A DNA stretch of 45,856 nucleotides from Candidatus Parendomicrobium reticulitermitis (GTDB lineage: Bacteria; Elusimicrobiota; Endomicrobiia; Endomicrobiales; Endomicrobiaceae). The notes beneath the pieces are model-generated. The model worked only from the letters and a program-made list of their open reading frames with translations. It did not search any database and was not told the DNA's origin. Of the stretch, positions 25,519 to 33,618 are shown in pieces (positions within the stretch are counted from its first letter, which is position 1; each line of letters opens with the position of its first letter). Location of the stretch: contig JAITTG010000054.1 in the NCBI GenBank assembly GCA_031287095.1, forward strand, positions 1 through 45,856, written 5' to 3'. The position numbers and the translations under genes are program-made.

Positions 25519-26064
25519 TTAAACGCCCGTTGGGAGTTTGTCTTTCATTATACTTCTTAAATTTTTGATTTTGCGTCCATCAACGACAAATGTTCCGTCG
25601 CCTATTGCATGAAAAGAGTTTCTGTCTTTGTTTTTCTCATCTATCCAAGCGCATATCCCGTCTAATATAAAGATATTGTGTTTTTTGATATGGTCTGTGA
25701 TTTTGCATTCTATATTTGCGAAACATTCTTTAATTAAAGGCGCTTTTACAAAACGAGCCTTTAAAGGAGTGAGTTTAAAGTTTGCAAATTTATCAATATC
25801 TGCGCCTGAACAAGAGCCGATTTGCGCCGCTTTTTTAGCAAGAGACGCGTTTGGTATAGATATCGCGCATTCTTTAGTTTTGATTAAAGCCTCATAAGAA
25901 TAATTCCAATCCCCCGTCGTCAAAGCAAATCGGGGAGTAAAATCGCAAACCATAGTCCAAGAAATAGTCATAATATTGTTTTTCCCTTTATGATTTGTGC
26001 TAATCAAAACCACAGGACCCGGCTCTATAAGCGTAAAAACTTTAGACAAAGGCATTTGTTTCAT
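25519..26064 (-). CDS. Flavin reductase-like FMN-binding split-barrel protein
   Basis: The 181-residue protein has the flavin-reductase-like pattern: an N-terminal PGPVVLISTNHKGKNNIMTISWTM, a FALTTGDWNYSYEALIKTKECAISIP core and GICAWIDEKN. Such proteins bind FMN and reduce flavin or small substrates with NAD(P)H. The start is the ATG at 26064, 8 bases after AAGGAG; the ATG seven codons upstream overlaps that ribosome binding site and is unlikely. It is the first gene of the series flavin reductase, TlpA, CcdA, MBL hydrolase. Confidence 0.8.
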   Translation of the reverse strand: MKQMPLSKVFTLIEPGPVVLISTNHKGKNNIMTISWTMVCDFTPRFALTTGDWNYSYEALIKTKECAISIPNASLAKKAAQIGSCSGADIDKFANFKLTPLKARFVKAPLIKECFANIECKITDHIKKHNIFILDGICAWIDEKNKDRNSFHAIGDGTFVVDGRKIKNLRSIMKDKLPTGV

Positions 26065-26084
26065 TTTTAAACTCCTTGCGCTCA

Positions 26085-26090
26085 ATTATA
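26085..26090 (-). promoter_or_regulatory. Candidate -10 box of the flavin reductase-TlpA-CcdA operon
   Basis: TATAAT on the minus strand lies about 8 bases before the Shine-Dalgarno (26072-26077). I see no convincing -35. The leader would be very short. Confidence 0.4.
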
Positions 26091-26153
26091 GTAAATTTGA
26101 GAAATGGGTAGGATAAATAACAGCGTTTGCGAGGCTTCAATTTCTCTTTGTTT

Positions 26154-26182
26154 GTCTTTTAACAGCCTTTTTGCTAATATCC
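26154..26182 (+). repeat. 29-bp direct repeat, left copy
   Basis: The 29 bases beginning GTCTTTTAACAGCC and ending GCTAATATCC are identical and in the same orientation at 30082-30110. The match continues weakly to the left (TTCAATTT). The two copies bracket the VapBC, prophage-remnant and glycosylase-like genes. Confidence 0.75.
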
Positions 26183-26275
26183 AATCAATCTAATGCAAAT
26201 AAGAGAGAAGACGGCAATGGCATTGTCAGAAATGACAGCCAAGTTTTTTTGCGATTACAATTAAAAGGAGAATAT

Positions 26276-26485
26276 ATGCCTCAATTAAATAACATTAGCA
26301 ATGACAATTTTCAAAAAGATATTTTTGCCGTATTTAACAAATATGGTATGGGAGTCAATGAAGCGATTGAATTAATATCAAGCGCCAAAAAACATGAACC
26401 TATTGATAGAAAAAACTTGAAAGAATTGAAAGGAAAAATCCAATTTAGCGATGGCTATGATTACAAAGAGATGAGGCGAGCGTAG
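26276..26485 (+). CDS. VapB-like antitoxin
   Basis: The 69-residue protein lies directly before a PIN toxin gene. Its C-terminal KGKIQFSDGYDYKEMR resembles the toxin-wrapping tail of VapB-type antitoxins (KGKIxFxxDYDYKxMR). The N-terminal part (MPQLNNISNDNF) has no clear DNA-binding signature. I start it at the ATG at 26276, five bases after AAGGAG. The frame runs 35 codons further upstream, into and through part of the 29-bp repeat, but without a ribosome binding site. Its TAG overlaps the GTG of the toxin gene by one base, so translation is coupled. Confidence 0.8.
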   Translation: MPQLNNISNDNFQKDIFAVFNKYGMGVNEAIELISSAKKHEPIDRKNLKELKGKIQFSDGYDYKEMRRA

Positions 26486-26883
26486 TGATACTTGTTGATT
26501 CGTCAATCTTGATAAGTTATTTAAAAGGCGATAATAATCCGCCATATAACAAATTGGACGAGATTATTAACAATGGTTTTTCTTATGGTATTAGCAAACA
26601 TATTTACTTGGAATTATTGCAAGGAGCAAAAAATAATAAAGAATATGAGATTTTAAAATATTATTTAGACGACTTGCCATTTTATGAATTGAAATACGGC
26701 AGACAATCTTATGAAAACGCCGCAAAAATATATATCAAATGCAGGCAAGCAGGCATAACAATAAAAAGCACAATAGATTTAATAATTACTCAAACAGCAA
26801 TAGAAAACAAAGTTTCTCTTTTCCACAATGATAAAGATTTTACAAACATAGCCGAGGTGATTACAGATTTAAAGATATTTTGA
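26485..26883 (+). CDS. VapC-like PIN-domain ribonuclease toxin
   Basis: The 132-residue PIN protein has the metal-binding acids of the family: Asp5 in ILVDSSILISYLKG, Glu43 in YLELLQGAK, Asp98 in STIDLIITQTA and Asp116/118 in FHNDKDF. VapC toxins cut tRNA or rRNA in the cytoplasm. It begins with GTG that shares its G with the antitoxin stop. A terminator (27016-27050) lies downstream. Confidence 0.9.
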   Translation: MILVDSSILISYLKGDNNPPYNKLDEIINNGFSYGISKHIYLELLQGAKNNKEYEILKYYLDDLPFYELKYGRQSYENAAKIYIKCRQAGITIKSTIDLIITQTAIENKVSLFHNDKDFTNIAEVITDLKIF

Positions 26884-27015
26884 AGCGTATAAATAGTAAA
26901 ACAATTTAATATAGGTTATTTGTTGGAAGCGCACGGAGAGTCTGCGCAAAGCTGGATAGACAAAAGCCTATAAAGCGCTTTTCACTCCACAAATAATTGT
27001 TCGTTTTATTTATAG
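26884..27015 (+). other. Unassigned stretch with a possible C-terminal gene scrap
   Basis: After an in-frame stop, bases about 26895-26973 read ...FNIGYLLEAHGESAQSWIDK and stop. This looks like the end of a protein (a distant resemblance to the tail of AbiEi-type antitoxins) but has no start. It may be a remnant; confidence is low. Confidence 0.2.
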
Positions 27016-27050
27016 CGGCAATACCAGCAAAAGGGTATTGCCGTTTTTTT
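27016..27050 (+). terminator. Intrinsic terminator after vapBC
   Basis: A perfect 10-bp stem (CGGCAATACC / GGTATTGCCG) with an 8-base loop is followed by seven T. It probably ends the vapBC transcript. Confidence 0.9.
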
Positions 27051-27121
27051 ATTGCATTTAAAATTCAATTGCATAAACGCGCTATATGCGCGTCCCTTAA
27101 AAACGCAAAAAGAGGAAATAA

Positions 27122-28486
27122 GTCTATCTCAAATCCGTAGGACTTACTTTTGAAGTATTAGACGAGTTTAAGGTTGATATATACGGCATTCAAGGCTACA
27201 ACAATGCATTAGCAACAGCGGAAGGAACGGAGAAGATACGCAAACGCATTGAATTAAGTAATGTTTTAAAGAATTACCAACACGCATTAGTCAAAGACAC
27301 TATGGACACATTTGAAAGCAAGCATTTAACTTTCTCCGGCATAGGCGACATAATGCAACAGATAAGAATGCAAATAGCGGCAGATTTAAGAATGCCTTTA
27401 ACCAAGCTCTTTGGCATATCTTCATCAGGATTTAATTCTGGCGAAGACGATATTGAAAACTACAATGCGATGGTTGAAAGCGAGATACGCTCTAAGGTCA
27501 AATATGATGTTTTACGGGCGCTTGAAATATGTTGCAAAAACCTTTTTGGGATAGTTCCAGATGATTTACAGGTAGAGTTCAAGCCGCTCCGCATATTGTC
27601 GGCAGAGCAGGAAGAGCAGGTTAAAAATCAAAGATTCCAGCGCGTATCTCTTGCAATGCAAAGCGGCTTGATAAGCGCAAAAGAGGCTAAACAGGCGATA
27701 AATCGTGAAAACCTACTGTCCATAAAGATTGACGAAAGTAACGAGTTATTAGACATAGCCAAAAACAATGGCGGTGGTATAGGCGGCGGAGAAACGCCAG
27801 CGATACATCTAAGCACAGGTAAATACAATTCAAAGGGCTGGTTTTCAAAGATAAAGCAACTTCTTAATAATACTTTTAAAGAAAGTGAACACCCGAGAGA
27901 AGATAAAACCAAGAGATTTGTTAATAAATTTAAAGGTGCAAAAACTGTATCTATTCAAGAAGCCCGCATATTTGCATTGAAGGGAAAACCCGTAGCAAGT
28001 ATTAGTGGAGAAGAGTTTCAAAAGGACGAAATTAAATTAACGGAAAAAGTTCCAAAATTTTATAAAGATAAATACGACGGAGAAGTGGATAGTATTATAG
28101 GCAAAGTAAAACTTGATGAAGAGGGGGTTAAAAGCGACATTGCACACGGAATGAGCTCAAAAAAAGCAGCGGCATTTATGTCCGCCCCAGAAGTAATAAA
28201 TAAAGGTAAGTTATTTGATAAACAAAAGAATTGGAAAAATAGGGGATACGATAGTTATGTTTTTATTGCCCCAGTAGAAATTGCAGAAAAACGATACATT
28301 GAAGAAGTTGTTGTTATTGATAGAGAGAGCGGCAATAGGCAAGGATTATATTTACACGATGTGGAACTAAAAAAAGAGGCTGAGAGTGCATTCAAGACCC
28401 CCACCAAAGGGGGATACACCTCAACCTCAAGACTCATATTAACAAAAAAAGTTGATGAGCGCAAGACAAAGGGCAAAGTGTGGTGA
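27122..28486 (+). pseudogene. 5'-truncated phage portal (DUF1073-type) with a C-terminal PBECR-like nuclease domain
   Basis: The frame is open from 27122, but the first ATG (27302) lies inside conserved portal sequence, so the true 5' end is lost. Portal signs are DIYGIQGYNNALATAEGTEK, KHLTFSGIGDIMQQ and MPLTKLFGISSSGFNSGEDD. After a linker with IGGGETPA, the last 170 residues (DIAHGMSSKKAAAFMSAP, NWKNRGYDSYVFIAP, GLYLHDVELKKEAESAFKT) resemble the phage Barnase-EndoU-ColicinE5-RelE-like domain found at the ends of phage structural proteins. It is a dead gene unless an internal start works. The next gene follows after 4 bases. A family H palindrome at 27076-27099 lies just before the break. 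Confidence 0.7.
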
Positions 28487-28490
28487 TGTT

Positions 28491-29036
28491 ATGAGATACC
28501 TGACTCCAATAATCAACAAGCCGCAGTATTGGCAGCCTCTTGAAACAGAGTTGATGTCAGTGTTCTCTGAAATCATATATAAGCCGCTCGCTCAAATTTT
28601 ACGAGCGGATTTAGGCAAAAGCTGGTTGGAAATGCAAAATGCAAAAAGCGCTATTTTGCGCAGACAACATATAGCAGACGCTCTAAGAAATGGCTGGATA
28701 CAATACACGGACGACGATTATATTGAGGGCAAGTTTAACGCTGTTTTAACAAAAGAATTAAAAGCCATAGGCGCAAGGTGGGACAAAAGGAGAAAATCCT
28801 TTTATTTGCCAAGAAGCAAAATTACTATCGCGATGTCTCAAGCGATAGGCGAAGCGAAAAGTAAGTTTCAACGCGCGCATAAAGATGTCAACAAATACTT
28901 AGACGAACTTAGCAAAATAGTTAAAACGAGCGATTTAGAAATGTCTTTTGAGAATATAAAGGAATTTGCCGAGATTAAGAAAACTAAAACGCTTAAAATG
29001 AAATTAAAATTTGTAATCGGACTTTGCCCGAAATAA
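28491..29036 (+). CDS. Phage head morphogenesis (MuF-like) N-terminal fragment
   Basis: The 181-residue reading begins MRYLTPIINKPQYWQPLETE and contains KSWLEMQNAKSAILRRQHIADALRNGWIQY, FNAVLTKELKAIGARWDKRRKSFYLP, features of the N-terminal part of phage minor head proteins that follow the portal gene. The conserved MuF core that should come next is absent; the protein ends in a Lys-rich tail, so it is likely truncated. The start is 4 bases after the portal stop with only a weak ribosome binding site. No terminase, capsid, protease or integrase gene is near. Confidence 0.5.
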   Translation: MRYLTPIINKPQYWQPLETELMSVFSEIIYKPLAQILRADLGKSWLEMQNAKSAILRRQHIADALRNGWIQYTDDDYIEGKFNAVLTKELKAIGARWDKRRKSFYLPRSKITIAMSQAIGEAKSKFQRAHKDVNKYLDELSKIVKTSDLEMSFENIKEFAEIKKTKTLKMKLKFVIGLCPK

Positions 29037-29072
29037 GTAGTCGGCAAATTAAAAACACATAGGAGAATTAAA

Positions 29073-29717
29073 ATGGTAAAAACTACGCATCAGTTTTTAG
29101 ACAAATATCCTATCAATAATGACAGCAAAAAATTAATTCTTGGGACTATTCATCCTCATAATGTAGAGAGTTTCGAGATTCCTTTTTTCTATGGAAATGT
29201 TTCAAGTCTTTGGAAAATATTTAGCGAAGCGTTTCCTGCCGAATTAAACAAGCCGTTAACATTGAGAAAGATTCTACAATTCCTCACCGATAGAGAAATC
29301 TCTGTCAGCGATACAATTAGAAGTTGTTACAGAAAAACTCCAAACAGCGCAGCAGATAAAGATTTGGAACCGATTGAGTTTAACAAACAACTCATAAATG
29401 CCATAAGAGATTCAAAAATTACTAAAATTTTTTTTACGAGCGGCTTTGGCAAAAATAATGCTTTTAAACTGTTTTACAAAGATATTTTGAAACAGAAAAT
29501 AACAATAGATATTAGAAATAATCGTGAAGTTATTCTTGATGAAATGTTTTTCGGGAGACCTATAAAGTTAATAGTCTTATATTCCCCGTCTAAAGCCGCG
29601 ACGCGCGGAATCGTGAAATCTAAAGCATATAAGAAAAGCGGGTTCAATTCAGTTCATAATTTTTTAGTAGATTACTATCGTAAAAAATTTAATGATAATA
29701 AAGAGATAAAATTATGA
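29073..29717 (+). CDS. Uracil-DNA glycosylase superfamily-like protein
   Basis: The 214-residue protein shows the pattern of Mug/DNA-deoxyinosine-glycosylase-like members: LILGTIHPHNVESFEIPFFYGNVSS for the GTxPS..FYYGxxxNxFW block, ISVSDTIRSCYRK with SAADKDLEPIEFN for the following block, KIFFTSGFGKNNAFKLF, and IVLYSPSKAATRG for the usual LPSTSPAN loop. The catalytic Asp/Asn positions differ from classic UDG, so activity is uncertain. The ATG follows AGGAG. Its TGA overlaps the ATG of a broken reading frame (29714). It lies in the block bounded by the 29-bp direct repeat. Confidence 0.55.
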   Translation: MVKTTHQFLDKYPINNDSKKLILGTIHPHNVESFEIPFFYGNVSSLWKIFSEAFPAELNKPLTLRKILQFLTDREISVSDTIRSCYRKTPNSAADKDLEPIEFNKQLINAIRDSKITKIFFTSGFGKNNAFKLFYKDILKQKITIDIRNNREVILDEMFFGRPIKLIVLYSPSKAATRGIVKSKAYKKSGFNSVHNFLVDYYRKKFNDNKEIKL

Positions 29718-29758
29718 GAAAATTTTTATTGTTTTTAATTGTACCCGCAACTTTCTGA
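29714..29758 (+). pseudogene. Broken start of a signal-peptide gene coupled to the glycosylase-like gene
   Basis: An ATG overlapping the previous stop (ATGA) opens MRKFLLFLIVPATF and then meets TGA. The basic start and hydrophobic run look like the first half of a signal peptide. I see no continuation in other frames, so a deletion or a repeat insertion probably removed the rest. Confidence 0.35.
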
Positions 29759-30081
29759 ATTTACTATTGACTAACTTTTACTAATGTACGGACGCAAACA
29801 TCTGTTTTGCCTCTTCTGATAAGAATGCGAAGCGGTTGTTTGTGACCGAAGACAATGTCTATCTTTATGTGTTGGTTGTGTAAAAAGTCTATTTTGTGCG
29901 GATAAGCGAGTTTAAAACCCGCCCCTACCAATTTTTGTGTTTTTGGCTTTTGGTTTTGCCGCCTTTTCTTTTTTCTAATTGCCATTCGTCCATCTATGAG
30001 GCTTGTGAAACGGCGGGCTTGCATCAATTTTATTGTTGAAAACAAAATAACAATATTCGCAGATATTCAATTTTTTTGTTC
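29759..30081. other. Intergenic stretch with family E-like and GGGCGGGTTT-type repeats
   Basis: Bases 29867-29905 resemble family E (TCTTTATGTGTTGGTTGTG). Bases 29908-29933 contain GAGTTTAAAACCCGCCCCTACC, akin to 291-312. A minus-strand frame of 93 codons spans the region but crosses both repeats and has no recognisable family. I see no supported gene. Confidence 0.4.
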
Positions 30082-30110
30082 GTCTTTTAACAGCCTTTTT
30101 GCTAATATCC
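30082..30110 (+). repeat. 29-bp direct repeat, right copy
   Basis: It is identical to 26154-26182. It lies next to the terminator of the brnTA module. Confidence 0.75.
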
Positions 30111-30116
30111 CAAGAA

Positions 30117-30160
30117 ACAAAAAACCCCTCATCACAATCAAGCGATAAGAGGCTTTTTTC
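30117..30160 (-). terminator. Probable terminator of brnTA
   Basis: AAAACCCCTCATC and GATAAGAGGCTTTTTT can pair with small bulges, and on the minus strand the hairpin is followed by a T-run (from the A-run at 30117-30124). It lies 20 bases past the antitoxin stop. Confidence 0.55.
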
Positions 30161-30181
30161 TTGCTTTTTATATTTTATTTC

Positions 30182-30562
30182 TTACAACACCCCGCTATTA
30201 ACCCATTTTGTAATTTGCTCGCTCAACCGCGCCTGCCACCCCGCCCCGCCTGAGCGAAGTTTGGATAGAGTAACGGGGTCAAAATCAATAGTCTCTTTTA
30301 CCGCCGCTTTTTGTTTTCTTTCATCTCTGCGGAGAAGTTCATTTTTAACTACTGGGTCCCATTGAGGTTTTTCTTTTTGCAATTTTTTAAGTTCTTCTTC
30401 TGTCATAAGACCGGGACGAATAGCATTTTTCATCTCTTCGACAGTGATTTCTGGAATATCGGAAAAATCTATGTCTTCGTCTTTCATATTGAGAACTCTA
30501 TCCCAATCTGTTAAAGACTTCATTTCTTTTAATTGTTCTGTTGTATAACTAACTATTGCCAT
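30182..30562 (-). CDS. brnA: BrnA-like antitoxin
   Basis: The 126-residue protein follows the BrnT toxin gene with a 14-base overlap, the usual toxin-first order. The N-terminal acidic part (DWDRVLNMKDEDIDFSDIPE) is a BrnT-binding type segment. The C-terminal VTLSKLRSGGAGWQARLSEQITKWV matches the BrnA DNA-binding pattern (FKxxGxGWQxRIN..L). The ATG at 30562 follows AAAGGAGG. BrnA normally represses its own operon with BrnT bound. Confidence 0.85.
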   Translation of the reverse strand: MAIVSYTTEQLKEMKSLTDWDRVLNMKDEDIDFSDIPEITVEEMKNAIRPGLMTEEELKKLQKEKPQWDPVVKNELLRRDERKQKAAVKETIDFDPVTLSKLRSGGAGWQARLSEQITKWVNSGVL

Positions 30563-30824
30563 AATAAAGCCTCCTTTCTAACTTGGTTGCAAGTCGAAAC
30601 GAAATAATTCTTGTTTTTTTATTTCTATCGGTATGTATAACCGCTGTCAAAAGTTCTTTTTTGTTTTTACCGATAGTTCTAAATCTTTCTTCCCCATAAT
30701 CTTGTCTATCGTCAAAGATAAGTATAGAGTTAATATCCTCAAAAACCATGCGAGCATCAGCAAAATCTAAACCGTGTTTTTTAAGGTTGCTCATCCTTTT
30801 GTTTTCATCCCATTCATAATCCAT
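30549..30824 (-). CDS. brnT: BrnT-like ribonuclease toxin
   Basis: The 91-residue protein has the BrnT start YEWDENKRMSNLKKHGLDFADARMVFED, the ERFRTIGKNKKELLTAVIHT strand pair and IISFRLATKLERRLYY at the end, a RelE-like fold. It is predicted to cut RNA and stop translation. It starts at 30824 with a weak ribosome binding site, while the antitoxin has a strong one, which fits antitoxin excess. Confidence 0.9.
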   Translation of the reverse strand: MDYEWDENKRMSNLKKHGLDFADARMVFEDINSILIFDDRQDYGEERFRTIGKNKKELLTAVIHTDRNKKTRIISFRLATKLERRLYYGNS

Positions 30825-31049
30825 AGTCTGATTTTATATGCAAAAGCGGCATAAGTCAAGACAGCAGGATAACGGCAACAGCAACGACGAACGGTTTCTC
30901 GCAAGTTTCGCAAAAGGGGGATAACGACAAAGACAACGACAAGGAATTAACTGCCTTTGATTTGTTTCACTTCAGCCAAGCATTTTGAGCGACCTTCAAA
31001 CCCTGCGCTTAATTTAGAGCCAGTCGCGCGTATCGCGGCTTGCCGCGCT
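30825..31049. repeat. Family B fragment and family G copy
   Basis: Bases 30855-30945 are a family B piece (GGCAACAGCAACGACGAACG, CTCGCAAGTTTCGCAAAAG). Bases 30951-31048 are family G, the inverted counterpart of 45056-45240 but without the 80-base palindromic segment seen there. No gene is seen. Confidence 0.6.
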
Positions 31050-33059
31050 TTATTCCTCCATTTGCATCTCTAATATGTATAGGTTTTTGCGCATTTCTTT
31101 GGCTGATGGTTTGGAGAGTTTGCCGTTTTCAAAAGCCGCTTGTATGGCGTCTCTTTCAAATTGAAAGGCTATTGGCATAATATCTTTTATTTGAACTAAT
31201 CCTGCCGCCGCTTTGACTGCGGTCTTGCTTTTGGCGGCTTTGCGGCTTCTGCGTTTGTCGGCATAAGACAGTAATAGCAATTCATAATCGGATATGTTTT
31301 TTTCTATTAAGGCGGCAGGATATTCTGTAGTTTTGCTTGCCAGCATTTTATTTAAGCGCTCTATAATATAATGGATATTTACTCTAACTAAACGCGCTAT
31401 TTTTATCCTGCTCTTCATAGAATTGTTTTGTTTTTTAAAACTTGTCATCAATTTGAGTAGCCTTATATAAGTCTTAAAAGGATTATGAAAATTTTTTGCC
31501 GCTATATCCTGCCTATGCTTTAAAGTTTCCATATAAAATTGGACGGTAAAAGCGTCGATTTTATTTTGATTTAATAAATTTTGCGTATTTGTTTTATCCA
31601 TTTCAAAAATTTCTTTTCTTAAAGCGGTTTTGCTTTTTTCATCAAAGAAAAGAGAGTTTTGAAACGATAATTGCCTTACGCGCGCATAGTAATTCCTCAT
31701 AATAGCCTCAACGGCGTTTTGATTGCGCGGCTCTATAATTTTCTTTAACCGTTCTATCACGGTTTGGAGAATTTCAAAACGGACGGAAATTTCATCCTTT
31801 TTGCTTTCTTCTTTTTGGCGGCGCATGAGCAAGGGGAGAATAAAATTCGCTATAAGCAAAGATAAAATAATTATGCCTGCCGTAATAAGAATGATTAAAT
31901 CTCTTTGCGGAAATTGTTCTCCATTGGCAAGCAAAAGAGGTATGGACATAACGCTTGCCAAAGTAACCGCTCCTCTTGCGCCCGACAAACTGATAATTAA
32001 ACTTGCTTTTACTTTGCCGATTGGCTCTTCTTCTGAAGTTAGATTGTCTTTTGATATAGTGAAAAATGACCACAAAAAACGGCTTAACATAAAACTCGCC
32101 GTGATTGCCAAAACGATAAAAATGATTTGCCGATTATTGATAATATAGGAATTGTTGAGCATAGTCTCTATAATTTGCGGAAGTTGCGCGCCCAAAATTA
32201 AAAACACCAACCCTTCTAAAACAAAAGAAATTACGGACCACACGCTTTCAGAAGACATTTCCAAACTTGTAGCCTCCGGGATTAGCCGATTATTTGTAAA
32301 GGATTGCAAAACTCCCGCTGTAAAAACAGCAATTACATCGCTGACGCCAAAATATCGGGCTATGATATAAACCAAAAAAGGCGTAAGAATTTCTATCAAA
32401 ATATGCAAAACGGTATTAACAATTCCCAAATTTCTAATCCAATGAACAAAAATATGCCTGACCAGCATAAAAAGAGCGCCGAATAGAACTCCACCCGCCC
32501 CTATAATGACAAAACGGCTTCCCGCTTGCCAAATAGAAAAAGTCCCGCCGACAACAGCCGCCAAAGCAAATTGAAAACTCACTATGCCGCTGACATCATT
32601 TAGCATAGATTCGCCTTGCAAGATATTAAATATTTTTTTGGGTATTTTTGAGATTTTAGCCGCATAGGCGACAGCCATATCGTCAGTAGGTCCAAGCGAG
32701 GCAATCATGGCAAAAGCCGCCGCAATGGAAATGACGGGAAGCAAATAATGCACAAAAGCGCCGATGCCTAAAACAGTGGCAAAAACCAAAAAGACAGAGA
32801 GATTAAGAATAGGCTTTTTTTGCGCCCAAAAAGTTTTTTTGTCTAACAAAACTCCGCTGCGGTATATAAAAGGGGCTATAAATAAGATAAAAAACAGTTC
32901 TGGATTAAAACTCAAATGAAAATTTAAAGGCAGCCAAACAACAATAGCCCCCAAAGATACTTGCACCAAAGGCGTAGATATAAAAGGAATAAACCTATTT
33001 ATAAGCGTAGAAATCAAAATACAAAGCAATAAAATCAAAATACTTTCAAACAATAACAT
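31050..33059 (-). CDS. CPA1 (NhaP-like) Na+/H+ antiporter with long cytoplasmic tail
   Basis: The 669-residue protein has twelve or more hydrophobic segments in the first 420 residues, with CPA1 motifs: SLGPTDDMAV, the ion-site GESMLNDVSG and SLSGARGAVTLASVMSIP. A charged, helical tail of about 250 residues (RRQKEESKKDEISVRFEILQ onwards) probably lies in the cytoplasm and regulates transport. It exchanges Na+ (or K+) for H+ across the inner membrane. I use the second in-frame ATG (33059), 9 bases after AAGGA; the first (33065) is only two bases from it. It is a single gene inside the accessory stretch. Confidence 0.88.
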   Translation of the reverse strand: MLLFESILILLLCILISTLINRFIPFISTPLVQVSLGAIVVWLPLNFHLSFNPELFFILFIAPFIYRSGVLLDKKTFWAQKKPILNLSVFLVFATVLGIGAFVHYLLPVISIAAAFAMIASLGPTDDMAVAYAAKISKIPKKIFNILQGESMLNDVSGIVSFQFALAAVVGGTFSIWQAGSRFVIIGAGGVLFGALFMLVRHIFVHWIRNLGIVNTVLHILIEILTPFLVYIIARYFGVSDVIAVFTAGVLQSFTNNRLIPEATSLEMSSESVWSVISFVLEGLVFLILGAQLPQIIETMLNNSYIINNRQIIFIVLAITASFMLSRFLWSFFTISKDNLTSEEEPIGKVKASLIISLSGARGAVTLASVMSIPLLLANGEQFPQRDLIILITAGIIILSLLIANFILPLLMRRQKEESKKDEISVRFEILQTVIERLKKIIEPRNQNAVEAIMRNYYARVRQLSFQNSLFFDEKSKTALRKEIFEMDKTNTQNLLNQNKIDAFTVQFYMETLKHRQDIAAKNFHNPFKTYIRLLKLMTSFKKQNNSMKSRIKIARLVRVNIHYIIERLNKMLASKTTEYPAALIEKNISDYELLLLSYADKRRSRKAAKSKTAVKAAAGLVQIKDIMPIAFQFERDAIQAAFENGKLSKPSAKEMRKNLYILEMQMEE

Positions 33060-33065
33060 AAACAT

Positions 33066-33322
33066 ATCCTTTTTTCATATTGTTGCCGCTATCTCGCTTT
33101 TGCGTCTCTCATCTTTTTTTAGGGTATGACTTTAATCCGTCGCTTGCGGGCTTGACCCGCAAACTCTCTGCAAAATGTTTTTGAGGCAAAAGATGGAGAT
33201 TGCGGGTCAAGCCCGCAAGCGACAGCGGAAAGTGTTTTTCTTAACGAGAGGGAACGCAAGCGATGAACGCAAAATGCTTTAGGAGCGATTATAGTAAATT
33301 TTAGAAGGATTAAAGATTATCC
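33066..33322. repeat. Long family D hairpin upstream of the antiporter gene
   Basis: Bases 33138-33225 carry two face-to-face D arms (GTCGCTTGCGGGCTTGAC... and ...TCAAGCCCGCAAGCGAC) around a loop with TTTTTGAGGCAAAAGATGG. A minus-strand TATAAT at about 33287-33292 could start the antiporter transcript, whose leader would then contain the whole hairpin. Confidence 0.6.
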
Positions 33323-33522
33323 ATGAGTAAGAATTGTTGACGATTTGCCGCGCTCTGAAGAATTGATTAAAAAACAAACAAATCCAAAAACCAAAATCAC
33401 AATCGCGCTTGATAGCCGCATATTATAGGATGAAAAAGATTGCTCTACAAAACAATGCCAAATATCAAACAATGATTAACTATTTACCCCTTTCTTATGT
33501 GGAACACAAAAAAATAGCGTAA
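33323..33522 (+). pseudogene. Frameshifted CopG/BrnA-type antitoxin remnant
   Basis: Three frames together read an antitoxin of about 65 residues: MSKN, then VRIVDDLPRSEELIKKQ with KTKITIALDSRIL and a TAG, then after a shift MKKIALQNNAKYQTMINYL and SYVEHKKIA with TAA at 33520-33522. The joined sequence has the usual order of these antitoxins: a DLPxxEELI linker, a TKITIxLD beta-strand and a KYQTMIN helix. At least two frameshifts break it. No toxin gene remains next to it. It lies just upstream of the Phd-PIN module. Confidence 0.6.
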
Positions 33523-33618
33523 GATGTTTCCCTATAAAAAGAGGAAATTATTATTGCAAAAACAGTTCCAATTTATTATCATAATCAGGTCAAAAAATTT
33601 TTTTAAAAGGAGCGATAT

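Noticed and set aside
26895-26973. Possible AbiEi-type antitoxin tail
   Set aside because: Only about 20 residues without a start, and the resemblance is weak. I list it only as an unassigned scrap.
29764-30045. Minus-strand open frame of 93 codons
   Set aside because: It crosses two repeat types, has no ribosome site and matches no family I know. It could be a relic, but I cannot support it.
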